The notes beneath the pieces are model-generated. The model did not search any database. It was not told where the DNA came from and saw only the letters and a program-made list of their open reading frames with translations. From Marinobacter nanhaiticus D15-8W (lineage in GTDB: Bacteria; Pseudomonadota; Gammaproteobacteria; Pseudomonadales; Oleiphilaceae), in assembly GCF_036511935.1 (NCBI RefSeq), contig NZ_AP028878.1, positions 2,604,001 to 2,668,000 on the forward strand: a DNA stretch of 64,000 nt. The letters are read 5' to 3'. Of the stretch, positions 18,958 to 26,990 are shown piece after piece. Position 1 is the first letter of the stretch, and each line of letters opens with the position of its first letter. The translations under genes were made by a program, and so were the position numbers.

Positions 18958-19911
18958 ATGCTCAGGCTTTTTGGCATCGACAACGGTGTTATCAAGGAAA
19001 TCGACACCACACCGGATCGACTTGCAGACAACCTGGCGTCTGCGGATTGGATCGATGCTCACGAACCCGACGAGCAAGAGCGTTCGCTTTTACAAAAGCT
19101 GCTCCACGGCGATGTGCCGGAGTTCGAGGAAGTCGAGGAAATCGAGGCGTCAGCCCGTTGCTTCGTCGACCAGGCTGGCATACACGTTCATTCACTGTTC
19201 GTGACGCAGAGTGAGGGGCGGCATGCCACGATTTCCGTGGCCTGCATCCTTCAGAAAAAGCGGTTGATCACCATCCGTGAGGGCGAAGTCGCCGACTTCC
19301 GTTTGATGCGCATGCGCGCCCGGCGCGGGCAGATCGAAGCTCGCTCACCGGCGGAACTCTTGGTAACTCTGTTCGAGCAGAAGCTGGAAAACCACGCGGA
19401 TACCCTTGAGGACCTGCATCGCCAATTGGAGGAAGTCAGTTATCTGGTACTGGAGGATGAAGAGGCGGAACTCAACGAAGCCATCGAGCAGCTGGCGCGC
19501 CTCGAGGACAGTAACGGCAAGATCCGCCTCTGCCTGATGGATTCCCAGCGCGATATTTCGTTCCTGTTGCGCCACCTTCGCCGGGACCCGGAACACGCCG
19601 ATACCCTGCGGGAAATCATGCGGGATGTGGAAACCTTGATGTCCCACACCACGTTCCTCTTCGACAAGATCAACTTCCTGATGGACTCCACCCAGGGGTT
19701 CATCAACATCGAACAGAACCAGATCATCAAGATCTTCTCGATCGCTGCCGTGGTTTTCCTGCCGCCGACGCTGGTAGCCAGCATCTATGGTATGAACTTC
19801 GAATTCATGCCGGAGTTGGACTGGCTATTGGGCTATCCGATGGCCATCGGTCTGATGATCATGGCTGGGATCGCTCCTTATCTTTACTTCAAGAAGAAGA
19901 ACTGGCTTTAA
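18958..19911 (+). CDS. CorA-family divalent-cation transporter
   Basis: Homopentameric Mg2+ (or Zn2+/Co2+) channel or transporter, 317 aa. A cytoplasmic, strongly acidic, alpha-helical N-terminal domain is followed by two C-terminal transmembrane helices. The selectivity motif YGMNFEFMPEL between them contains the invariant GMN. The helix-rich segment around 135-220 has long coiled-coil character typical of CorA. ATG 18958 is preceded by GTGAGG; a longer start at 18907 adds residues with no family match. The gene is close behind batD but has its own 97-bp leader. Confidence 0.88.
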   Translation: MLRLFGIDNGVIKEIDTTPDRLADNLASADWIDAHEPDEQERSLLQKLLHGDVPEFEEVEEIEASARCFVDQAGIHVHSLFVTQSEGRHATISVACILQKKRLITIREGEVADFRLMRMRARRGQIEARSPAELLVTLFEQKLENHADTLEDLHRQLEEVSYLVLEDEEAELNEAIEQLARLEDSNGKIRLCLMDSQRDISFLLRHLRRDPEHADTLREIMRDVETLMSHTTFLFDKINFLMDSTQGFINIEQNQIIKIFSIAAVVFLPPTLVASIYGMNFEFMPELDWLLGYPMAIGLMIMAGIAPYLYFKKKNWL

Positions 19912-20038
19912 ACCGCGCAAATTGGGTGAGGCAGTCAGCACTCTACCTACTCGGGTATATAGAGCGCCGCGGGTCCGGGCAGTTACGCTTAATTGCATAC
20001 TCTTTCTATAGAACGTCGATCACAGTCGGGAGAAGACG

Positions 20039-21526
20039 ATGAGAACCAGCGCGGAATGGAAAGCCCTTAGCGAATCGGTCACCTTGCGCGGACAGGCCTT
20101 TATCGCCGGCGAGTTCCGGGATGCGGTATCCGGCGAAACCTTCCCCTCCATCAACCCCGCGGCGGAAACGAAACTGGCTGATATTGCCAGCTGCGACACG
20201 GCTGATGTGGATCTGGCGGTCACCGCTGCCCGCAAGGCCTTTGATTCCGGCGTCTGGTCCGATCTGGCTCCGGGTGACCGCAAGCGTATTCTGTTGCGCT
20301 TCGCCGATCTGGTTGAAAAGCATGGCGATGAGCTGGCCGTACTGGACAGTCTGGATATGGGCAAGCCGATCAGCGAGATGATCAGCGTGGATGTGCCTGA
20401 TTCCATCGACTGTCTGCGCTGGACCGCCGAGTCGATCGACAAGCTCTACGGTGAAATCGCACCCACCGGTAACGACACCCTGGGTTTGATCAGTCACGAG
20501 CCCGCTGGTGTCGTGGCGGCCATCACGCCCTGGAACTACCCGCTGATGATGGCCTCCTGGAAAATCGCGCCGGCTCTGGCGGCGGGTAACTCGGTTATCC
20601 TCAAGCCTTCCGAGAAGAGCGCGTTGAGCGTGCTGCGCTTGGCGGAACTGGCGAAAGAAGCGGGCATTCCCGACGGCGTGTTCAACGTGCTGCCCGGCTT
20701 TGGCCACACTGCGGGCAAGGCGCTGGCGTTGCATAACGACGTCAACGTGCTCGCCTTCACCGGTTCCAGCCGTGTTGGCGGCCTGCTGATGGAATACGCC
20801 GGCCAGTCCAACCTGAAGCGGGTCTGGATCGAGGCGGGCGGCAAATCGCCCATGCTGGTGTTCGAGGATTGCGAGGACATCGAGAAGGCCGCATCAACCG
20901 CCGCGGCGGCGATCTTCTCCAACCAGGGTGAAGTGTGTATCGCCTGTTCCCGGCTCTACGTGCAGTCCTCCATTCGTGAACGTTTCACCGAAGCTCTGAT
21001 TGAGGCTGCGAAAGTCTATCGCCCCCGGAATCCGCTCGATCCCGAAACCCGTATGGGTGCCCTTGTCGACAAAACCCAGCTTGAAACGGTGGCGGGCTAT
21101 ATCCAGTCAGCGATCGATGAGGGCGCCCGGGTACTGACCGGCGGCGTGCCAGTCTCGACGCCGGGGAAAGGCTACTTCGTCGAACCCACCATCATCGGCG
21201 ATGCGCAGAACCATATGCGCTTCGTCCAGGAGGAAATCTTCGGCCCGGTGTTGGCGGTGGGTGAATTCAGTGACGAGGCTGAGGCGATTCGCCTGGCCAA
21301 CGACAACCGTTACGGCCTTGGGGCCTCAGTGTGGACGGCTAACCTGTCCCGGGCGCATCGGGTTAGCCGCAAGATCCAGAGCGGCATGGTGTGGGTCAAC
21401 GGTTGGGGCGGCGGCGACAGCACCATGCCGTTCGGTGGAATGAAAGCCTCCGGCTACGGCCGCGACAAATCCCTGCATTCGCTGGAGAAATACACCGACC
21501 TGAAAACCGTCTGGATCAGTCTCTGA
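20039..21526 (+). CDS. puuC: Gamma-glutamyl-gamma-aminobutyraldehyde dehydrogenase (PuuC/KauB-like)
   Basis: NAD(P)+-dependent aldehyde dehydrogenase, 495 aa. In the Puu route it oxidises gamma-glutamyl-gamma-aminobutyraldehyde to gamma-glutamyl-GABA. Catalytic Glu265 lies in WIEAGGKSP and Cys300 in NQGEVCIACSR; ITPWNYPLMMASWKIAPAL and the C-terminal PFGGMKASGYGRDKS are PuuC-type. It is transcribed alone toward a convergent LuxR gene only 5 bases away. Assignment to polyamine catabolism rests on the family and on neighbouring puuA/puuB-like genes. Related aminoaldehydes such as 3-aminopropanal are plausible substrates. Confidence 0.85.
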   Translation: MRTSAEWKALSESVTLRGQAFIAGEFRDAVSGETFPSINPAAETKLADIASCDTADVDLAVTAARKAFDSGVWSDLAPGDRKRILLRFADLVEKHGDELAVLDSLDMGKPISEMISVDVPDSIDCLRWTAESIDKLYGEIAPTGNDTLGLISHEPAGVVAAITPWNYPLMMASWKIAPALAAGNSVILKPSEKSALSVLRLAELAKEAGIPDGVFNVLPGFGHTAGKALALHNDVNVLAFTGSSRVGGLLMEYAGQSNLKRVWIEAGGKSPMLVFEDCEDIEKAASTAAAAIFSNQGEVCIACSRLYVQSSIRERFTEALIEAAKVYRPRNPLDPETRMGALVDKTQLETVAGYIQSAIDEGARVLTGGVPVSTPGKGYFVEPTIIGDAQNHMRFVQEEIFGPVLAVGEFSDEAEAIRLANDNRYGLGASVWTANLSRAHRVSRKIQSGMVWVNGWGGGDSTMPFGGMKASGYGRDKSLHSLEKYTDLKTVWISL

Positions 21527-21531
21527 GCACT

Positions 21532-22344
21532 TTACTGGGGCTCCTCCAACTGGTTCAGGTGGTTGATGAACTGGGTAAAGATTTCCGCCTGGGTGGAGGT
21601 GTTCAGCCGGGTGTGGATGTTCTTGCGATGCACTTTCACAGTGCCGACGCTGATCTTCAGGTGGTCGGCGATCGCCTGGGAAGAGAAGCCGCGAAGGATC
21701 AGTTCGGTAATTTCCCGCTCGCGCTGGGTGAGTACACCGCTGGCAAAGGTCCGCAGGGCACGCTTCATCGGTCCGTCAGAACGGCCGTACTGGAGGAACT
21801 CCCCGGCCTGGGCTTGCCAGAACTGGCGGACAAGCGCGCTGATCACCGGATAGAACTCCTGCAGCGCATTCAGCTCGGTGCGGGAGATGCTATCCAGGGA
21901 GGCCTTGCGGCCGAGCGTGATGGCGCAGGTCACCTTTTCATCCAGCCGGATCAGCAGGTTGATTTCGTCCACCAGGCCGAAGTTCTGGTAGCAGGTCTGG
22001 TAATACTCGGTGCTCTTGAACGAATCCGGCATGATCTCGGCCAGTCGCACAATACCCGGAGGCGTACCGTTCTTGATCGCGTGGAACAGCGGGTCGAGCA
22101 CGTACGCGTGTTTCAGGTACTGGCGCAGGGTATCGCTTTGCTCCTCCGGATCGGAAGGATGGACCAGAATTGGCCTCAGCGCCTTCTTGTAGGTCAGCAG
22201 CAGGATCGTATCGAAGAAGCACAAGGTCGACAGGAACGCCTCCAGCATCGCGGGAAAGCTACGCAAACGCTGGTGCTCTATAAGGACCGCAAGGTTTTTC
22301 TGCCAACTTTCGTTGGTCTGTATCTGATTGACGCGATCTCGCAT
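21532..22344 (-). CDS. LuxR-type transcriptional regulator
   Basis: A 270-aa regulator with a C-terminal GerE/LuxR helix-turn-helix at about 202-262 (LTQREREITELILRGFSSQAIADHLKISVGTVKVHRKNIHTRL). The N-terminal 190 residues match no receiver, PAS or autoinducer domain that I can recognise, so the signal is unknown. It is tail-to-tail with puuC and upstream of the SpuC-like gene on the same strand, which suggests local control of polyamine genes. That is inference. Confidence 0.85.
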   Translation of the reverse strand: MRDRVNQIQTNESWQKNLAVLIEHQRLRSFPAMLEAFLSTLCFFDTILLLTYKKALRPILVHPSDPEEQSDTLRQYLKHAYVLDPLFHAIKNGTPPGIVRLAEIMPDSFKSTEYYQTCYQNFGLVDEINLLIRLDEKVTCAITLGRKASLDSISRTELNALQEFYPVISALVRQFWQAQAGEFLQYGRSDGPMKRALRTFASGVLTQREREITELILRGFSSQAIADHLKISVGTVKVHRKNIHTRLNTSTQAEIFTQFINHLNQLEEPQ

Positions 22345-22435
22345 TGCACAACCTTTTCTGGTGTTTTCTTCTTTTCGATATTCAACGCTAATCCAGCCGC
22401 GGGGGCCGGAGCCAGTCCGGTCCCCCGGGCAAAGA

Positions 22436-23830
22436 TTATGCCCCAGTCATTCCCGCAACCCGAGCATAAGTTCGATCCAGGGCCTCGCGCAGGCGATTCA
22501 CCAACTCGTCCACCTCTGCGCGGCTAATGACCAGCGGCGGGGAGAGTACGATCCGGTTGCCACAGGCCCGTGCCACGAGCCCGCTTGCGGTGCATTCATC
22601 CCGGCACAGGGTGCCGATATCTTTATCGAAGAAGATGCGGCTCTGGCGGTCTTTCACCAGGGCCAGGCCGGCAATCAGTCCGATACCCTCGATGTGCCCG
22701 CACAACGGGTGTTCGCCGAGCACTTCCCGGAGACGATTCTGGAAGTAGGGCCCGATGTCCTTGGCCACCGCGTCTATAATGCGTTCGTCCCGCAATATGC
22801 GGATGTTCTCCAGCGCCACGGCCGCCGCCACCGGGTGTCCGGAGTAGGTGAAGCCGTGGGTGAATTCCCCGCCGGCGGCGATCAGGGTATCTGCGATACG
22901 ATCCCCCACGGCGACGGCCGAGATCGGCAGATAGCCGGACGACAGGCCCTTCGCCATGGACATGATATCCGGCTGGAAACCATACGTCTGGCTGCCAAAC
23001 CATTGTCCCGTGCGGCCAAAGCCGCAGATGACCTCGTCCGCCATCAGGAGTACGTCGTACTTGCGGCAAATACGCTGGATTTCCGGCCAGTAGGTACGCG
23101 GCGGTACAATCACCCCACCGGCACCCTGGATCGGCTCGCCGATAAACGCGGCAACGTTGTCGGGCCCGACTTCCAGGATCTTCTCTTCCAGTTCCCGGGC
23201 GCGCTGCAACCCGAATTCATCCTCCGAAATCCCGTTCGGATCGCCGTACCAGTAGGGCTGACGAATGTGGTGAATACCCGGCAGCAACGGTCCGCACTGG
23301 CTTTGCATATGCGCCATGCCGCCCAGGCTGGCGCCGGCGAGGGTGCTGCCGTGATAGGCATTCTCACGTGCAATCAGCAGCTTGCGATAGGGCTTGCCCT
23401 TGAGAGTCCAGTAATGGCGCACCATGCGGATGACGGTATCGATCGCCTCTGAGCCGGAATTGGCGAAGAAAACCCGGTTGAGATCGCCCGGCGTAATCTC
23501 CGCGATGGCCTGCGCCAGGGCCGTAACCGGCGCGTGGGTGCTTTGGAAGAACGTATTGTAGTAGGGGAGCACCTGCATCTGCTGGTGCGCTGCATCGATC
23601 AGTTCTTTGCGGCCATACCCCAGGTTTACGCACCAAAGACCCGCCATACCGTCGATCAACTGATTGCCTTCGCTATCCCACACGTATATGCCCTGGGCGT
23701 GGCTGATCGTCCGAACGCCTTTGCTGTTCAGCGCCTGGGTGTCGGTGAACGGGTGCAGGTGGTGCCGAGCATCGGCGTCTCGCATGGCCAGTTGTGCTTC
23801 GGCATTTGGCATTGTTGTTGTATGTGACAT
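22436..23830 (-). CDS. Class III aminotransferase, putrescine-pyruvate type (SpuC-like)
   Basis: PLP-dependent omega-aminotransferase of 464 aa. It transfers an amino group from putrescine or a similar diamine to pyruvate. Family blocks are ANSGSEAIDTVIRMVRHYW, YHGSTLAGASLGGM, IGEPIQGAGGVIVPP, MADEVICGFGRTGQWFGSQ and the Schiff-base lysine in SMAKGLSSGYLPISAV. ATG at 23830 is preceded on the reverse strand by GGGAG; a longer frame upstream would cross the operator region and is rejected. It is divergent from the glutamine-synthetase-like gene, sharing a promoter region with two palindromes. Confidence 0.87.
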   Translation of the reverse strand: MSHTTTMPNAEAQLAMRDADARHHLHPFTDTQALNSKGVRTISHAQGIYVWDSEGNQLIDGMAGLWCVNLGYGRKELIDAAHQQMQVLPYYNTFFQSTHAPVTALAQAIAEITPGDLNRVFFANSGSEAIDTVIRMVRHYWTLKGKPYRKLLIARENAYHGSTLAGASLGGMAHMQSQCGPLLPGIHHIRQPYWYGDPNGISEDEFGLQRARELEEKILEVGPDNVAAFIGEPIQGAGGVIVPPRTYWPEIQRICRKYDVLLMADEVICGFGRTGQWFGSQTYGFQPDIMSMAKGLSSGYLPISAVAVGDRIADTLIAAGGEFTHGFTYSGHPVAAAVALENIRILRDERIIDAVAKDIGPYFQNRLREVLGEHPLCGHIEGIGLIAGLALVKDRQSRIFFDKDIGTLCRDECTASGLVARACGNRIVLSPPLVISRAEVDELVNRLREALDRTYARVAGMTGA

Positions 23831-23928
23831 AACGGCTCCCGGCGGAAGAGTGGCTGCAATTACACTGACTGCGCAGCGAAATGGATGGGCGACCACCGGT
23901 ACCATAGAAAATGTCGTGTTTAGGGCGA

Positions 23929-23946
23929 TATACCCCCGAGGGTATA
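23929..23946. promoter_or_regulatory. Palindromic operator, polyamine site 1
   Basis: TATACCCCCGAGGGTATA is an 18-bp inverted repeat with one arm mismatch. It lies between the divergent SpuC-like and PuuA-like genes. A nearly identical site stands upstream of the PuuB-like gene (30017-30034). Confidence 0.7.
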
Positions 23947-24000
23947 GGGTTGCGTTTGACGAAAACCGATCTTCGGGAAGGGCGTGATGGCGGGGCAAAC

Positions 24001-24017
24001 ATACCCCCCGGGTTATA
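24001..24017. promoter_or_regulatory. Palindromic operator, polyamine site 2 (weaker)
   Basis: ATACCCCCCGGGTTATA is an imperfect copy of site 1. Its centre is about 72 bases away (near seven helical turns), and it lies about 70 bases before the PuuA-like start. Confidence 0.55.
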
Positions 24018-24087
24018 GATACACGTCTATCCGGATGGGATATCTTGGACCCCTGACTTCAGTAAAAAGCATTCAAGAGTGATGCGT

Positions 24088-25437
24088 ATGACGATTAACA
24101 ACAAACAGGACAAGAGCCGCGACCTGGATCTCTTTATCACGGACCTTAACGGTAACCTTCGCGGCAAGCGCCTCCCTGCCAGTGGCCTGAAGAAGGCCAG
24201 GAAGGAAGGGCTCAAGATGCCACGCTCGGTGGTGGGCTTCGATTTCTGGGGTGCAGACGTACTGGAGAATGGCCTTGTCTTCGAAACCGGCGACAGCGAC
24301 GGGATCTGCATGCCCGTTGCAGAGGAGCCCATACCGGTGCCCTGGTCCGAATCGCCGCGGGATCAGATGCTGGCGATGATGTTCAATCCGGATGGCACAC
24401 CGTTCGAGGCCGACCCACGCCAGGTCCTCAAACGCATCGTGGACCAGTTTTCCGAGCGGGGCCTGACGCCGGTCATGGCAACCGAGCTTGAGTTCTATCT
24501 CATGGATGCGGAATCGGAAAGCACCCAGCGTCCCATACCGCCGGCGCTGGCCGATGGCAAGGGCCGCCGCCTGGCGAACACGGAAGGCTTCGCGGTGGAG
24601 GAGATGGACGGTTTCGATGCCTTCTTCGCCGACGTTCGCGCGGCTTGCGAAACACAGGGCATCGGCGCCGATACCATTATCGCAGAGATGGGACCGGGGC
24701 AGTTTGAGGTGAACCTCAATCATGTCGCCGACCCGTTGAACGCTGCGGACCAGGCCATCCTGTTCAAGCGCCTGGTTCGGGGCGTATCACGCCGCCACGG
24801 CTATGCGGCCACATTTATGGCCAAGCCTTATGCGGAAGAGAGCGGCAACGGCTTCCATGTGCATTTCAGCCTGATCGATAAAGACGGCAACAACGTTTTC
24901 GACAACGGCACGGAAGAGGGCAGCGACCTCCTGCGTCATGCGGTTGCGGGCCTGATGCAACTGATGCCCGAAAGCATGCTGACCTTTGCACCCCACTTGA
25001 ACTCTTATCGCCGCTTTATGCCCGGCGCCTACGCGCCGACGTTTGCCAGTTGGGGTTACGAGAATCGCACCGTCGCACTGCGGGTGCCGGAAAGCCCGAA
25101 CGTGGCCCGGCGCATCGAACACCGGGTAGCTGGTGCTGATGCCAATCCATACCTGGTCCTCGCCACCGTCCTGGTCGGCGCACTGTATGGCATGGAACAC
25201 AAACTCCAGCCGCCGGCCGCGGTGGAAGGCGACGCTTACGCTGAGGAGAACCCCGAATTCCCGCTGCCTTGCGAATGGCAGGAAGCGACCGATCGCTTCG
25301 AGGAGAGCGAGATCCTGCGCGCGTATCTCGGCGAGGAATTCGTCCGTGTTTACGCGGAAGCCAAACGCCAGGAGCGCCGTCGTCTGAGTGAGCGGATCTC
25401 CGACATCGAGTATGAGGCTTATCTGGGCTTGCTCTGA
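24088..25437 (+). CDS. puuA: Gamma-glutamylputrescine synthetase-like (glutamine synthetase family)
   Basis: ATP-dependent ligase of the GlnA superfamily, about 449 aa. It is predicted to join glutamate to putrescine or another polyamine. Seen are a short beta-grasp start (DLFITDLNGNLRGKRLP), the metal-binding segment PVMATELEFYLMD, IIAEMGPGQFEVNLNH, the FMAKPYAEESGNGFHVHFSL block, and NRTVALRVPESPNVARRIEHRVAGADANPYLVLA. It lacks the adenylylation-tyrosine loop of true GlnA. ATG 24088 is favoured because AAGAG at 24075-24079 is 8 bases away; ATG 24082 and GTG 24079 are alternatives. It is co-directional with the amidotransferase. Confidence 0.85.
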   Translation: MTINNKQDKSRDLDLFITDLNGNLRGKRLPASGLKKARKEGLKMPRSVVGFDFWGADVLENGLVFETGDSDGICMPVAEEPIPVPWSESPRDQMLAMMFNPDGTPFEADPRQVLKRIVDQFSERGLTPVMATELEFYLMDAESESTQRPIPPALADGKGRRLANTEGFAVEEMDGFDAFFADVRAACETQGIGADTIIAEMGPGQFEVNLNHVADPLNAADQAILFKRLVRGVSRRHGYAATFMAKPYAEESGNGFHVHFSLIDKDGNNVFDNGTEEGSDLLRHAVAGLMQLMPESMLTFAPHLNSYRRFMPGAYAPTFASWGYENRTVALRVPESPNVARRIEHRVAGADANPYLVLATVLVGALYGMEHKLQPPAAVEGDAYAEENPEFPLPCEWQEATDRFEESEILRAYLGEEFVRVYAEAKRQERRRLSERISDIEYEAYLGLL

Positions 25438-25513
25438 TTTAAGTCGTTCCAGGATCCATGCCTGAAATCCTTCCCGCAATACGCGCGGCGCGGTCGCGTG
25501 TCAGGAGCAACTG

Positions 25514-26245
25514 ATGAGTCTGAAGATAGGCATTCTCGCCACCGGTATCACCCCGGATAAGCTGATAGAGACCCACGGGTCCTACGCGGACATGTTCGTG
25601 GCGCTGTTCGGTCGGGCCGGATACGACTTTGACTACGACGTTTATGATGTCCGCGATGATGTTTTCCCTGAATCCGCGCACGCCTGCGATGCCTGGATCG
25701 TCACCGGCTCCAAGTCCAATGTCTATGAACAGACGCCCTGGATGGCCCGGCTCAAAGACCTGATCCTTGAAATCTACGACCTGGGTCGGCCCATCGTCGG
25801 TATATGTTTTGGCCACCAGATCGTTGCCGAAGCGTTCGGCGCGGACGTCGATAAATATCTCGAGGGTTGGGGTGTGGGTCTGCATACCTACAAGCTGGAA
25901 AAGGATATCCCGGAGCTGTCATCTCTCGGCGGCAAATTCACCTTGAACGCCGTGCATCAGGATCAGGTGCTGACCAAGCCGAAGCAGGCGGAGGTTCTTG
26001 CATACTCGGCATTCTGTCCCTTCGCGGCGCTGCAGTACGACAACCGTATCCTTACACTCCAAGCGCACCCGGAATTCAATCTGGCGTTCGAAACCGAGCT
26101 GCTCCAAGCGCGCCGGGACGATCCTATTCCTGCAAACGTGACGGATGACGCCTTGGCTGGACTGGGTAAGGCTTCGGCGCACACCGATTCGCTGCAGGTG
26201 GCGCATTGGATGGCCAATTTTCTTTTGCAGAAGGTTGAGCGGTAG
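25514..26245 (+). CDS. Class I glutamine amidotransferase-like hydrolase, possible gamma-glutamyl-GABA hydrolase
   Basis: A 243-aa GATase1 protein with a complete nucleophile/triad set: Cys98 in GICFGHQ, and His185 and Glu187 in QAHPEFN. It follows the PuuA-like gene by 76 bases, where PuuD (which removes glutamate from gamma-glutamyl-GABA) would be expected. It belongs, however, to the GuaA/YfeJ-like branch and not to the C26 PuuD branch, so it may be a non-orthologous replacement. That function is inferred from context. Its last ~20 codons are copied twice downstream in a 258-bp tandem array. Confidence 0.78.
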   Translation: MSLKIGILATGITPDKLIETHGSYADMFVALFGRAGYDFDYDVYDVRDDVFPESAHACDAWIVTGSKSNVYEQTPWMARLKDLILEIYDLGRPIVGICFGHQIVAEAFGADVDKYLEGWGVGLHTYKLEKDIPELSSLGGKFTLNAVHQDQVLTKPKQAEVLAYSAFCPFAALQYDNRILTLQAHPEFNLAFETELLQARRDDPIPANVTDDALAGLGKASAHTDSLQVAHWMANFLLQKVER

Positions 26246-26284
26246 CTCTCGTTAGTTCCCGCCCGTGTTAAGGTCCGAACCCAA

Positions 26285-26384
26285 GGGCCCTGGCGGGCCC
26301 TCCGAAGCTGAAGCGTCGGCTACATTTAAGTAGATAACTCAAGTGTGTAGCAGAAGCTTCAGCTTCTGAGGCGCCGTAGGTGCC
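26285..26384 (+). repeat. Dispersed palindromic element, copy 2
   Basis: Same three-part structure as copy 1: GGGCCCTGGCGGGCCC hairpin, long central dyad GAAGCTGAAGC..GCTTCAGCTTC, and GGCGCCGTAGGTGCC hairpin. It lies 40 bases after the amidotransferase stop. Confidence 0.85.
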
Positions 26385-26542
26385 CGATTCAATCCCTTCA
26401 GACCATGCCTCGGCGGGGCTGGATGAGGCGGCAGCCCCCTGCCGATTTGCTATAGGTGGCGCATTGTATGGCCAGTACCCTTTTGCAGAAGGCTGGGCGG
26501 TAACTTTCGTTAGTTCCCGCTCGCTTTAAGGTCCGAACCCAA

Positions 26543-26643
26543 GGGCCCTGGCGGGCCCTCCGAAGCTAAAGCGTCGGCTACATTTAAAGCAGATAACTCG
26601 AGTGTGTAGCAGAAGCTTCAGCTTCTGAGGCGCCGTAGGTGCC
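26543..26643 (+). repeat. Dispersed palindromic element, copy 3
   Basis: Second copy within the tandem array. It differs from copy 2 at a few positions, for example GAAGCTAAAGC in the left arm, which weakens the dyad. Confidence 0.85.
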
Positions 26644-26801
26644 CGATTAAATCCCTTCAGACCATGCCTCGGCGGGGCTGGATGAGGCGTCAGCCCCCTG
26701 CCGACTCGCTGCAGATAGCGCATTGGATGGCCCGTTTTCTTTTGCAGAAGGTTGAGCGGCAGCTTTCGTTAGTTCCCGCTCGCTTTAAGGTCCGAACCCA
26801 G

Positions 26802-26903
26802 GGGCCCTGGCGGGCCCTCCGAAGCTAAAGCGTCGGCTACATTTAAAGCAGATAACTCGAGTGTGTAGCAGAAGCTTCAGCTTCTGAGGCACCGTCAGGT
26901 GCC
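26802..26903 (+). repeat. Dispersed palindromic element, copy 4
   Basis: Third copy in the array. It shares GAAGCTAAAGC with copy 3, so units 2 and 3 are more recent relatives of each other. It ends GGCACCGTCAGGTGCC. Confidence 0.85.
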
Positions 26904-26936
26904 TGATCCCTCCCGTAATTCCACCCCGAGTGCACA

Positions 26937-26973
26937 GAAAAAAGCCGAGCAAGGTACGAACCCGGCCCGGCTT
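26937..26973 (-). terminator. Rho-independent terminator of the nhaC-like gene
   Basis: On the reverse strand AGCCGGGC, a loop and GCTCGGCT are followed by a run of six T. The site is about 20 bases beyond the nhaC-like stop codon. Confidence 0.85.
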
Positions 26974-26990
26974 CTCCAATTCAAAACGCC

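Larger units (their letters stand above)
26184..26905 (+). repeat. Three-unit 258-bp tandem array containing gene 3' end plus palindromic element
   Basis: Units start at 26184, 26442 and 26701, a period of 258-259 bases. Each holds the last ~20 codons of the amidotransferase gene, a spacer ending AAGGTCCGAACCC, and one copy of the dispersed palindromic element. Unit 1 is the functional gene end. Unit 2 has gained an internal stop, and unit 3 has lost the terminal stop (CAG). The third unit ends shortly after its palindromic element. The rest of the 745-bp gap to the nhaC-like gene holds only a terminator. Confidence 0.88.

Noticed and set aside
19940..19960. A fourth TATACCC..GGGTATA site before puuC
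   Set aside because: Only one half (TCGGGTATA) matches; the left arm is too degenerate to call.
26184..26905. Possible CRISPR array
   Set aside because: The units are 258 bases long, only three in number, contain a gene tail and have no short direct repeats with variable spacers. No cas gene is nearby.
26526..26979. Two short reverse-strand reading frames with near-identical C-terminal halves
   Set aside because: They read through the tandem palindromic repeats; the similarity comes from the repeat DNA, not from protein conservation.
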